From Polydactylus sextarius (Eukaryota; Chordata; Actinopteri; Polynemidae), in assembly GCA_016801845.1 (NCBI GenBank), contig CM028913.1:24428565-24492564 (forward strand): a stretch of DNA of 64,000 nucleotides, read 5' to 3'. The notes beneath the pieces are model-generated. The model searched no databases. It was not told the origin of the DNA and saw only the letters and a list, made by a program, of their open reading frames with translations. Position 1 is the first letter of the stretch, and every line of letters starts with the position of its first letter. Of the stretch, positions 40,256 through 52,090 are shown one piece after another. The translations under genes were made by a program, and so were the position numbers.

Positions 40256-41952
40256 AACTATCATTTTAAATCGTTTCTTTAACCTTTTTAGAAACGTGTT
40301 GAAGAAACTGGAAGTGGAAACTTTTAAAATATCGATGAAACGTTTTTTTTAAATCGACATTAGATCTTTTGAATGAGGATCGATACGAAATCGGAAAATC
40401 GGTGGTTGTCGTTGTTCTGTAGCAGAAGATGCAGGAGGATCCACTTGTGTGTCGCCCCCTGGTGGTTGACATTAGTACTACAGACGCTGCGACCTGGTGG
40501 CAAAACACCAAACTACTGTTTTATTTTCCAAGAAAATTAGCTACATTTCAGGTTTGACTACAGAAACATATCTCACCCAGTGAGACGGAAACAAAAAGAG
40601 TGTTAGTGTTTTAATGAAGTTTGATACATTTTTACTAATTAAATAACAACAAAACCTTTAACATTGAGTTTTATTCGTTGTCGGTTTATTCTGGTTCAGA
40701 CTCTGTTCTACTGAACATAAAGAACATAACGTACACGGGGAGGAGTTGTTCAGTGTGTGTGCACCTGCGTGTGTGTGTGTGTGTGTGTGTGTTTTGTCGC
40801 AGGGAAAATGCCAGTTTCAGCGTTTCGGCTGACGCAGGCTGACAGTGAAGGAACAGAAACTGCAACGAGACTGACAACACTCACACTCTCCTTCCTTCCT
40901 TCCTCCTTCACCTCCTCTTCATCCTCCTGCTGTCTCTTCTCATTATTTCCTCTCATTTCCTTTTTCCTCCCTCCTCTTCTTCACCTCATCCTTATTATTA
41001 TTATTATTATTATTGTCTCTTTTCTCTCTTTGATACGATGCTGATGGATCCAGTTTCGATGTTTCCTTTTAGTTTAGAGCCTTTAAACATAAAAATAATC
41101 TATCACTTTCTTGTTATTGTTTCTTTTAAACTCAAGTCAGAGCTTTAATCTGCTGTAAAACTATATGTCGTGACCTGGACGTGACCCCGATTAAGAAATA
41201 CTCTGATCAGTCGGCGTCGTCTGGTCTTTATTTGTCTGTTTTAAAGCTCAGAATATGATTTTTTTTTCTCTTTTCAAAGCGTTCAGAGATATATTTCAGC
41301 TTCATATCAGCTGGAATAAAAAGGTTTTTAATTCGTCAGGTTGAAGAGACGGAGGTGCAGTTCGTCTCTGTCGACACAGAAACGGTGATTCAACGTTGAG
41401 TTTTTATGAGAACGATATCTTAAAATGATTTACAGCCCTCCACGGCGCCGCTGCTGTAAAAACCCATGAATCATCAGAGCTTGAGGTTTTTTTTTTTGTG
41501 TGTGTGTGAAAGAGAGAAAGAAAAGTTCCCTCCATCAACTGACGGTGGCGGTGTTGAGCCTCTGCCTCTTCTACTGTTTCTGTCCAACCTGAGGAAACTG
41601 CGCTACAAGGTTAACATCTGTAGGAGTCAGGAGGAGGAGGAGGAGGAGGAGGAGGAGGAGGAGGAGGAGGAGGAGGAGGAGGAGGAGGAGGAGGAGGAGG
41701 AGGAGGAGGTGGTGATCAGAGCGGTGAAACAGGAGAGTTTAAGGAAATGAGAGGAGACAGAGGAAGGAGAAAGGAGAAGGATTATGTTGTGTTTCTGTGA
41801 GAGAAAGAAAAAAAATCTAAAATATAATAAATCAATATTAAATAAGAATGAAGAGAGAGAGAGAGAAACCTGGTGAAACAAGAGATCAATACGTTGCTGC
41901 TGGGAGCTGAAACGGTGGCGGCAACTGTCTCCACCAGTTTCCTCTTTAGCTC

Positions 41953-41996
<44 letters not shown>

Positions 41997-43273
41997 TCAA
42001 CGTCATGACGACAAATTTAAAAGACGTCTCTTGAATCTTAAACTCGCCTGTTTCACCTTTAATCAATTCGAACCAAAACTGTAATTTAACATAATAATTA
42101 GAGACAAACAGAGGTCATGTGATCACCATCTGAACCGTCTCCATGACGACCACTGATGAAGGATTATGGGATGTTCGTGAAAAGACTCTAAGTTGTAGGA
42201 TAACGAGACTTTGTTAAATACATTTTATGCAAAAAAATTAAATAAATAAATATGTAATAAAAATATTTAAAATAAAATAATTAAAATTAATCTTAATTAC
42301 TTAAGTTTGAAGATTCAGAAAAAAATTATCTAAAATTAAAAACAAAAATCCTCAAATATACATAAATAAAATATTTCTATATTATAATATATAATATTTA
42401 CATTTAAAATATTTTTTCTGGACACTTCTTTAAAATAATAAAGAAACAAAGATGAATTAGTAACATTTAGGTCAAAGGTCGAAGTCCTTGTTTAGTTTTA
42501 GACTTTGTCTGTTTCAACTTCTTCTGAACTAAAACGTCTCTTTGTCTTTTCTCTGCTTCACTTTAATATAATTAATCATCGTCGCCATCGTCGTCATATA
42601 TTCTGATTTATCTCTAATCCTCTTTACTTTACAACACACTTGAACCGCGTCTGTGACTATTTCAGACTAAAGGCAAAGATAAATTACATTTCATAAAGCC
42701 ACTTATAAACTTTAATAACTCATGTTTTTGTCCTGCGGTTCTTCTCAACGTTGATTAAGATTAAAAACCTGCTTCTTCTTTTTTTTTCTTCTTCTTCTTC
42801 TTTTTTAAATCTAAATGAAAAAAACAACTTCCTGGGCTGTAGTCAGAGTTGACAGGCAGGAACATGCTGATGAGACCGGATCCACGGAGCAGATCTCCTG
42901 ATCCACATCCGCTGTCAGTGTTGGAGACGGTCTGAACCTTATTAGTCAGTCAGTCCTGTCAGTTGCTGCGGTTCTGTACGGCAGCAGCAGCTGCATTATT
43001 GATCATCAGACGTCGTCGAGTTTAGAGTTATCGGAGAACGACGCGCCAGACCCGGCCGGCCTCGCCGAGCGTCTGAGTTCACAGCAGCTTCTCTGTCTCA
43101 TTTGTGCTTCAATAAAATAAAAATAATAATTATAAAAAGAACAGAAACAACCGGTTCTGTCACAGTTTATGAGCTGGAAACATAAAGGTCAGACACTCAT
43201 AACAAAGTCCTGACCTGTTTCAGACTTTCACAGATGATATATTTTATTTATTTTATGTCTGTCTAAACACACA

Positions 43274-43311
<38 letters not shown>

Positions 43312-43429
43312 GGTGTTTTCAGTTATTATAGTCGACTTTGACCTCCTCATATTGAAGGTGAAAAGACAAGAAGCTAAAAGATTTCACTCGAAAGTCCAGA
43401 CTGGAAGTTGTGATTCACAATTTTCTGCT
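40256..43429. other. Gene-free stretch with microsatellites
   Basis: GT run at 40765-40791, ATT run at 40994-41014, (AGG)n at 41630-41709, AC runs at 41955-41992 and 43268-43305, and an AT-rich tract at 42215-42420. The part at 42835-43060 is non-repetitive and GC-balanced. No exon supported. Confidence 0.5.
41630..41709. repeat. (AGG)n trinucleotide repeat, about 27 units
   Basis: Uninterrupted GGA/AGG repeat. It gives poly-Glu or poly-Ser open frames that are not genes. Purine-only strand; could form G-quadruplex or triplex structure. Confidence 0.95.
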
Positions 43430-44320
43430 TCAATCAACTTGTTGTGTAGTTTATTGTGAGTTATTTTATTTTGAAAGTTCAGTACGAAACCTGAGAGTCG
43501 ACTGTAGACGTCGTCCTTCAGTTAGCGCGCTAGCTGTTCAACTGCTAACGACAGGCCGGTTAACGTAGACTGAACGTTTTATCCTTCTGTCAGACTATAA
43601 TGTTTATGAATAAATAACATGACTCACTGAGACCTGATCCAGGACTTTAGGAGACCAGGATCAGGATCAGAACATCAACTTCAGTTTTGCATGTGGACAC
43701 AAAGTCTGTCTCTTCAACCGGAGACTAAAAACCAAAAATACACATTCCTGTTTCATGCTTTCACTTTGCTTTTATTCTGAAAGTCCTGACAGGAAGTTGT
43801 GATCCAAATCTATTTGTTTATCGTGCTATATGGACGTATTTTAATTTGAAAGTTCAGCGGTTGCTAACTAGCTAGCCCCGTCTTAACTTTTTAGTCGACG
43901 GTCGTCCTCATCGCTGTAGTTAGCATGCTAGCTGTTTAAGAGCTTAATGTTTTTAATCGGGCTCACTGAGACCTGATCCAGGACTTCAGGAGACTCTTCT
44001 TCTGAGACCAGGATCAGAAGTGTTTAAAACCTACTTACCATCAAACCCAACGCACAAATTTCTGTTGCTTGTTTTCACTTTGATTTTATTCTGAAAATCC
44101 TGATTTTATGATCCTATTTTAATTTGAAAGTACAGCGGTTGCTAACTAGCTAGCACCTGCAGCGCCGTGTCTCGGCCTGAAGGTGTCGACGGTCGTCCTC
44201 ATTGCTACAGTTAGCATGCTAGCTCTTTAAGAGCTAACAACAGGCTGAACATTTAAGTTCTGATCAGATCAGACTCACTGAGACCTGATCCAGGACTTTA
44301 GGAGCGTCAGAGACCTTTTG
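43430..44320. repeat. Three degenerate tandem units of about 330 bases
   Basis: Each unit has ATTTTAATTTGAAAGTTCAG-like sequence, then TCGACGGTCGTCCTC, then GTTAGCATGCTAGCTGTT, then GACTCACTGAGACCTGATCC and AGGACTT. Unit starts are near 43440, 43800 and 44090. Confidence 0.75.
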
Positions 44321-44821
44321 TCGACCATGTAGACGAGGTCACAGAAGAAAATTTCTCTTGAATATTTACCAGAATTAAAACTACAGAGGTAAATAAACCT
44401 GAACCTACTGGTTTGACCGGATCAACAGTCATGTGACATTGTTGTTCTCACTGTGATCACTGTTATAATGTCACTCGATAACGACACAGATGAAATCACC
44501 AGGTTGCATGAAGTCGTTCACGAGTGCCAGCACTTAATTACCGGCAATTAAAAGCACATACTGTGTATTTAGATTTAAGTTGTGGGGAAATGAACCAGCG
44601 GAATAAACGGAGGATTTGACCTGAGACGTAACTGAAAGATAAAAGTTTCATTGTGATGGAGAAGAGAAGTGATGCGTGGTGGTGCTTCCTGCTGACGGAG
44701 ACGATTAAAAACAAGGTGACTGGCAGGTGAGATCAACTCGTGATTGGTTGGATGAGACTCACAAATGGGTCGGCCATCTTTATATACGATCACTGGCACT
44801 AATGTATCCTTAATGTCCATA
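44321..44821. other. Gene-free stretch with homeobox-like sites
   Basis: The 44475-44580 part includes CACTTAATTACCGGCAATTA, a pair of TAATTA/CAATTA-type homeodomain sites in non-repetitive sequence. It may be a conserved non-coding element. No exon seen. Confidence 0.4.
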
Positions 44822-45275
44822 GACTCTACTGGACTCTACTGGACTCTACTGGACTCTACTGGACTCTACTCAGTCTGGTAGCAGACACGTTGTTTCCATC
44901 ACAGTTTGGTTCCTCCTCCACGTGAATGTGGTGAGTGGAGTCAAACTGCTGCGACGTCACGACACTAAAACATCAGTAAACATTAATGGACATGGAGGAG
45001 ATGCTGTACTTGTTGCTGGGTTAGCTTACGACCAGGTAGCTACGACGATGGCTATCACTCTTGTCCTGTTTAAAAATGGAGCTTGATTATTTTGTTGACG
45101 CTCTCTCAACTCAACTGGCGTCTGGTGGCAGCTTGTGAAGACACTCCCTCTGACCAATCAGTGGCCGGCGTCTGTTCACGTCACGTTTTAGTATCGACTC
45201 AGCTCCATTGGTTCCTCCACAGAGTAGGAACTAAAACAGTATCTGGAACCAGGAACTAGCACCAAGTGGAAAACA
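44822..45275 (+). mobile_element. Second copy of the intron 6 DNA transposon-like repeat
   Basis: Matches 14300-14768 almost base for base, from the GGACTCTACT array (about five units) to CAAGTGGAAAACACC. Confidence 0.8.
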
Positions 45276-45717
45276 CCAGGTTTTAAAAGTTTTTAAAACA
45301 ACTGTTAATGGAAGTTACATATATTAAGATGTAAAGACGTGTTTGTTGTACCGTTATTCCACAGAGAGCATGTTGACTTCTTGTAGAAAAAGTATCAAAA
45401 AGCATCGCCCCCTGGTGGATTCATTTCACTGATAAGTTTGATTTTAATTGTGTTATCAATTTGTGATCGGTTTGGGCTCCACCTCCCGATCTGAACAGGT
45501 CGGCCATCTTTATTTTTAATCGTCGGCGTGAACGACACCAGGTGGTTGAAGTTCAGACTGCCCCAGGTGATCCTGTGCTCTGTCTCTCTCCCTCCTGATT
45601 GGCTGATCATAAAACACAACCTCAGACAGCCGTTCAGAGATAACCCAGACTGATGTACGGCTCCTGTCAGTTGGGCTCTGTTCCAACGTGTCTTAACTAA
45701 TAAATGATGTTAACTCT
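45276..45717. other. Gene-free stretch
   Basis: Nothing recognised. Confidence 0.5.
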
Positions 45718-46593
45718 GAGGAGTCGGTGAAGACTGGACGAGCAACTCCAGGCAGCTCTACATGAAGCCTCAGAGCAGGTTGCAGGTTGCATCTGCAGGA
45801 AGCTCCTGTGGATGTTTTACCAGTCTGTGGTCGCCACCGTTCTCTCCTTCGCTGTGGTGCGCTGGGGCGGGAGCACATCGATGACTGACCTCTCCAGACT
45901 GGAGAAGCCGATCAGGCGGACCGGCTGCAGACAGGAGAACACTGAACAAACTGCTGGGCAACACCACCCACCCTCTGAACACTGTCATCAGCAGCCAGAG
46001 AAGCCTGATCAGCAACAGGCTGCTCCTCCCAAAGACAAGGACAAATAGACTGAAAATCTCTTTTGTCCCTCGTGTCATCAAACTGTTCAACTCCTCACTG
46101 AGGGGGAGGAGGGTGAACAAAAGAACAGAGAGACTGAAGGACAGAGAGGAGCAGCCTGTCTGAGTCTGACCAAAAGATCACCACACTACAACCATGTGCA
46201 ATAATCAGTGCACCTACACAACCATGTCACCTTGTGCAATACACATATATGTATAATATGTTACACACAAACATACATATACATATATTTTCTCTATTCT
46301 TATAGCTTCATCTGTTTCATTTATATCTATTATATTTACTGTATTTACAAACCTGCTGGACACATAACCTTGTGCAATTTACAATAACTATGTGCAATAA
46401 TTTAATTCAATGATTTACTCACTATTGACTAATTTACTATTGACCATGTGTAATAATTTATTTACTCTTCACAATGTAAATAAATTATTATATACACATA
46501 TTTTTAGTTTTATTTTATATTTATTTTATATTTCTATGTTGGTGTTTTTATTCTCTAGCTCTGCTGTTATGTCTGTCTTAAGTTTATCAGTGC
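45718..46593 (+). mobile_element. LINE (L2-like) 3' end
   Basis: Contains the C-terminal region of a non-LTR retrotransposon reverse-transcriptase ORF, split over frames: MFYQSVVATVLSFAVVRWGG in one, then TLNKLLGNTTHPLNTVISSQ and FVPRVIKLFNSSLR in another. The arrangement matches fish L2/Maui-type elements. A TGTGCAATA-rich 3' UTR follows. 5'-truncated and frameshifted. Confidence 0.75.
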
Positions 46594-47404
46594 TCCATCC
46601 ATCATCCATCCATCATCCATCCATCATCCATCCATCCATCCATCCATCCATCATCCATCCATCCATCCATCCATCCATCCATCCATCCATCCATCCATCC
46701 ATCCATCCATCCATCCATCCATCCATCCATCCATCCATCCATCCATCCATCCATCCATCCATCATCCATCATCCATCCATCCATCCATCCATCCATCCAT
46801 CATCCATCCATCCATCCATCCATCCATCCATCCATCCATCCATCCATCCATCCATCCATCCATCCATCCATCATCCATCCATCATCCATCCATCCATCCA
46901 TCCATCCATCCATCCATCCATCCATCCATCCATCCATCCATCCATCCATCCATCATCCATCATCATCCATCATCCATCATCATCCATCATCCATCCATCC
47001 ATCATCCATCCATCCATCCCATCATCCATCCATCCATCATCCATCCATCCATCATCCATCCATCATCCATCCATCCATCCATCCATCCATCATCCATCCA
47101 TCCATCCATCCATCCATCCATCCATCCATCCATCCATCCATCCATCCATCATCCATCCATCCATCATCCATCCATCCATCATCCATCCATCATCATCCAT
47201 CCATCCATCCATCATCCATCCATCCATCCATCCATCCATCCATCATCCATCCATCCATCCATCCATCCATCCATCCATCATCCATCCATCATCCATCCAT
47301 CCATCCATCCATCCATCATCCATCATCCATCCATCCATCCATCCATCCATCCGTCATCCATCCATCATCCATCCATCATCCATCCATCATCCATCCATCC
47401 ATCC
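46594..47404. repeat. ATCC/ATC microsatellite, about 810 bases
   Basis: CCATCCATCC repeat with interspersed CATC units, directly after the LINE 3' UTR. Probably an expanded retrotransposon tail. It is open on both strands (HPSI and MDGW repeats) but not coding. Confidence 0.95.
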
Positions 47405-49389
47405 TGTTAGAGGAACGATGACACGTTCGTCGGGGGAAATTACCACAGTTTAGAAAACATTTTATGATGTGGGAAGCTGGTAAATGGAGGTGGTGGGGGG
47501 AGGATAAACCCAGTTAATTGAGTTGTTTGTAGCTGTAAAACTGTCCCTGTTTGCTCTCAACCCTCCTCAAACTGATCGCAGCAATAAACTAAAACTCACA
47601 TTTCTTCATATTCAGCCTCCGAACTGAATCACAAACAGTTAAGTTTTTGGCGACGGAGCCGTTTCCTCTCGGGGCGGGGGGAGGAGGAGGAAGTGTTTAG
47701 ACATTACTCTGCCTCTGTCCTGTGTGTTTGTGTGTTTGTGTGATTTGTTTCCTGACGGTGAATTGTCGGTCTCTGCTGCGTCTCCTGCCTCCACGATAAC
47801 ATCAATGTGCCTCTGACTTGTGGCTCAGTGTGTTTGTGTGTCTGTCTCAGCACCTGTCAGTCTTTTCCTCTGAGTGGATGACAATTCACACAAACTCCAG
47901 GTGCTTTTTGTGTGTAAATTAATCCTTTGTTATTCAAGAGGAACCTCTCATTAAAAAAAACAAACCTGTTTTTATTTCATCTGAACCTTTCACTGACATT
48001 AAGATTAATGTTTTTCTCTAAACACAGTCTGTGTTAGTCCACAAAGTCGACACGTAACAAATAAACTAAGCTGTTAACTTCCAGCACAGTGAGTTTTACA
48101 GGGAGGTGCAGAGCATGCTTATCATAGTGACAACACCCCCACCCCCACTTCCACCTCCTTGTGCTGTATAATTGAGTGTCGGTACAGTGTATTGATCAGA
48201 CCGGCTGAGACAATTACTCAGGTTAGTTTCCCTCCACGTGGGACAAGTGTTAGGACATTAAAAACAAAAAAAGGACAAAACAAAACAAAAACAATCACAC
48301 AATATTGAGCTGGAGTTAATACACCAACAAACAAAAGGCTGCTCGCAAATCTGCCAGAAACAGGGAAACGCTGCCGTCCCATTAGACTCCTGTTTATTCA
48401 CCAACTGTTGATTATGTCTCCAGAAATCACTGGTTGTTGCATTTGGTCGCCTGTTGCAGCAGCATCAAGGGAAAATGTGCCAGTTCATCGCAAATGTTAG
48501 TTGTGTCCTGCACAGACCTGTAGAGGGAGCTGGGAGGGAACGTGTTAGCATGAAGGCTAAAACACATGACTGCTAACATATCTTTGGATCTCTGGATGGA
48601 GATTTACATCCTGAACAGTTCAACTTTGTCTAAACCCAAACAAAAAGATCGACTCTGATCTGAGGCATTGTAGTAGTTTTGACGAAATGTGGACAAGATG
48701 TCTCTGAACATGTGGTGCAGGCAGCTCTTTACCCCAGAGTTGAGTTAACATGAACACAAGGAGGTTCTATGTAATATCAATAGCCAGCTTCAGACTGTGG
48801 AGCCAGGCCGGGTCCGGGTCATTTAAGGTGCTAGGTGCCAGTGTCCCAGGTCTACTGGCCTCATAGCTTCTCTGGATCACCATTCAGCAAGTCCCCGTTT
48901 ATGAAAACGTCCACCCGCAGATCTACTGGGTCTGTTGTAAGAAGTTAACACCGTCGATTCCCAGATGGAGAGCAGAGTATGAACATCATCAGGAGACCAA
49001 AACTGTCTAAGCTAAAAACATAAATACATTTCTCTATTGTCATCTGTGGCCCGACGGTGTGAAGCCGGCTAATCTTTACGATCACAACAAATCACTGGTT
49101 TGACTCCTAATGATTAAAGCACCAGTATGTGAGTGTTTAGGAAAAAGAAACTGGCATCTCAGTCTCTTCTTAAACCAGTTTTTTGGAAATGCAGAGTCCT
49201 CTGTGGATGATCCAGTTATGGGTGTAGATTTATAAAGATATTAATTAGAAAGTGTCAACTTCACAAATAAACTTAAGAGTCATTTTGCCAAACAAACAAA
49301 AGATACAGTACAACATCCTTGTGTGACACCTTCCCTCACTCTACGCAACTGCTGTTGTTGGTTTTGGTTGTTTGACGCCCAGATCTTAA
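47405..49389. other. Gene-free stretch with a possible conserved element
   Basis: 48290-48520 is non-repetitive, with balanced composition and no open frame. 48780-49090 has faint similarity (GTGTGAAGCCGGCTA) to 14060-14220, so it may be an old repeat. No exon supported. Confidence 0.4.
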
Positions 49390-49881
49390 AGTGATGGTCC
49401 AGACTAATATGAACCCAGAGTCTGTTTCACCACGAATAAGAGTCAAACTCTCCCTCAAGAGATATTCTAAGTTGGTTAAAGTAATATCGAGTTTGACTGT
49501 GTTTTGTTTCCACAGCCAGCAAGTTCATAAAAGTGATGAATCTGCTGATCTGGAACACAAAAAACAAGACATAAAACAGGGTTTTTAATAAACTCTGGGT
49601 TCACTTACTAAGTTATCAGTACTTCAGTTTATGTGTAGGGACCCTATTCATGCTACTGCTGAAGTGAAGTGATATTTTGAGCTTTATTAGTGGTTAAAAA
49701 ATGACAATTTAGATACGTTTGGCTGACTGCCCCATTTACTTTCATTGTTAACTATTTGGTTGTGAAAACAAAAGACGGTCAAACTGGATATTACTTCAAC
49801 CAACGTAAAATATCTGTTGAGGGGAGTTTGACTCGTATTCATGGTGAAATAGACTCTGGTTCATGTTGCTCTGATGTCACT
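49390..49881 (+). mobile_element. TTAA-family palindromic element, copy 7 with intact target duplication
   Basis: Starts AGTGATGGTCC after TTAA (49386-49389) and ends CTGATGTCACT before TTAA (49882-49885). Most of the left arm is deleted. It gives the clearest evidence for a TTAA target-site duplication. Confidence 0.9.
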
Positions 49882-50079
49882 TTAAAGAACCAGGATGATC
49901 TGCAGATGATGTGATTCTGTTAGTTTCCTCTGGCTGTGACTTTCAGCAGCCACTGGGTCAGTTTGCAGCTAAAATCAAATTCAGCAACCACGATAATGAC
50001 GTTTGAGTAGCGACTACGAGAATGAGATTGTGGATCCAAGCAGCTGTAATGAACTTCCTCAAAGTCAAGCTGCTGCTCA

Positions 50080-50280
50080 TTTATGTCCAATGGAGCCAGT
50101 TGAGGTGATTTAGGCGTCAGGCGTCTCCTCGACGCCTCCTGATGGAAGGTTTTTCCGGGCATTTCCAAGCGGTTGGAGACCTCGGGGTAGACCCAGAACA
50201 TGATGGAAACATTATACATCTCATCTGGTCTGGGGACGCCTCAGGATCCTCCAAGAGGAGCTGGAAAGCCTGGACTACCT
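50080..50280 (+). mobile_element. LINE (RTE/Rex3-like) 3' fragment
   Basis: Decayed copy of the conserved C-terminal end: GCCAGTTGAGGTGATTTAGG, CGTCTCCTCGACGCCTCCTG, GTAGACCCAGAACATGATGG, GATCCTCCAAGAGGAGCTGG. Family name from memory; the LINE nature is more certain than the clade. Confidence 0.65.
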
Positions 50281-50499
50281 GAGATATGATCCCAGATTAG
50301 TGTCTGAATATAAACGGATGGATAGTTTTAGTTCTGTTGGTCGACAAAGCGGGAGAACGAGCTGAGAAAAAAGTGTCTGAAAGCAGCAGAGTAGACTCGG
50401 CTGTTGATTCAAGGAGCCGTCTGATTCAGTGCTAATGTAAAAAATATTGCTTAATGCAGCTTTAATGATGTTGGCTGCCACAATAAGAGCCCCCATTTT

Positions 50500-51389
50500 T
50501 CACTGAACAAGCTGTTGAGCCAGTGCATTAGTTTAGAGTATGTGTTTCTTTCTCTCCTTCCCTCTGCATTTCTTTCATTGTTCTCCTTTATTTTCTCTTA
50601 AAAATAACAACCCTGGAGAAAGACTTGCTGCTCGCCTCAACGCTAAATTTTCCTCCACAACCTTATCAATTAAAAGAAAAAAAAATAAGGGGAAAATAAT
50701 GTACACCACCCGCAGTTATTTGCTGTTCTGTAATTCCACACCATTTATCAATACAAGCCTCTTGCAGAGTGAATTTACATAAACCTGTAACAGCACTGCT
50801 TTATCATTTAATTGGTCCCTGGTGAGAGAGACACCTTAACATGCAAATAATAACAGAAAGTCTGAATTAAAAGCAGCAAACACAGAGAGAAAACCTATTG
50901 AATTCACAAGTGTTTGTCTGACAGCCGCGGTGAGACTCTTCTTCACGTTAACGTTCATGTTTTCTGAACCTCCGCTGGTCAGAGGTCGACCTCCGGTCAT
51001 CGTCACCTTCTGGTGTGATGATGCCGTGACACTCAACACACAGACGCGTCCAACATGTCTAATAACCGTGTCTCTGCTACATGTAACCTGTGACTGTGTA
51101 TCCCTGAAAGTGACAGTGAGTGGTGGCGCTGAGGGCTGGATGACTTTGTTGTTCACTCTCCGGGGAAAAGTCTATTTATCATCGTGAGAGGTGGAGCTGT
51201 GAGTGGGAGTCGTCTGATGACATGGGCCACTGCACCACAGGGAATCTGCTGTATGTGTAGATACTGTTACATACTGTTGGGATGAACAGAAGATACAACT
51301 GTTACTGAGAAATATCGATAACAGTGAGACAAAGGTATTCAACAGTTAGAAAAACTTCAAGGTTTTCTTTAAGTTTGAGGTTGAAGCAT
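50500..51389. other. Gene-free stretch with a possible conserved element
   Basis: 50600-50870 includes ATTTAATTGGTCCCTGGTGA and ATGCAAATAATA (octamer-like) in non-repetitive sequence typical of conserved non-coding DNA. No exon seen. Confidence 0.4.
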
Positions 51390-52090
51390 CTCAGAGTCTT
51401 GTTCCCAGTGAGGACAGGATGGAGGTGGACTGGTTTGGTACCAGCAGCAACATGGTGGTTGTTAGGGTTTGGAGGCAGGATTTGTTAACTGATGGTTGTG
51501 GACTTTAGGTTGTGACTGAAAGAACAAGATTGCAGATAAAAAAGTTTGCTGAGGATCTTGGAGTAGAGTTGTTTAAGGTGAGTTTTGAGGTGGTTCACCT
51601 GATCAGGACGGATCCTTTAGGTTTTCTGGTAGAAGAACTTGAGGTAGACCCCAGACACAATGGAGAGATAATCCACCTTTTTGTTTTGGGTTTTGGGCTG
51701 GAGTATCTCAACATGTTGACACCTTTTTGTTTGTGGTTTAAGTATCCTGGGGTCTTGTTCCTAGTGAGGACAAGATGGAGGTGGACTGGTTTGGTACCAG
51801 CAGGTTACAGGTACAGGTTTGTTTAGAGGATTAGTCAACTGATGGTTTTGGATTTTTGGTTGCGACTGAAAAAAGACGATCTCGGAGTAGAGTTGTTGAA
51901 GGAGAGTTTCAAGGTGGTTCATCTGATCAGGATGCATCCTGGAGGTTTTCTGGAAAGAGTCCAACTGGTCTCAAGACTCAAGACTCAAGGTAGACGGAGA
52001 ACACAATGAAGAGAAAATTGAAGTATTTCCGAGTCTTGTTCCCACTATGACGAGACGGAGGTGGACTGGTTTGGTACCAGCACAGATGTG
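51390..52090 (+). repeat. Three diverged tandem copies of LINE 3'-derived sequence
   Basis: GGAGGTGGACTGGTTTGGTA recurs near 51420, 51777 and 52058, with GAGGTGGTTCACCTGATCAG and GACTGAAAGAACAAGATTGC-type text between. The latter resembles the RTE/Rex3-like ORF end, so a LINE fragment appears to have been tandemly duplicated. Confidence 0.6.

Noticed and set aside
41466..41881. Poly-Glu and poly-Ser open frames
   Set aside because: Both come from the (AGG)n repeat.
45812..46048. Open frame beginning MFYQSVV as a possible short gene
   Set aside because: It is the frameshifted 3' end of an L2-like LINE, not a host gene.
46410..47453. Open frame of 347 codons rich in His-Pro-Ser-Ile
   Set aside because: It is the translation of the ATCC microsatellite and its LINE flank; the opposite strand is equally open (Met-Asp-Gly-Trp repeats).
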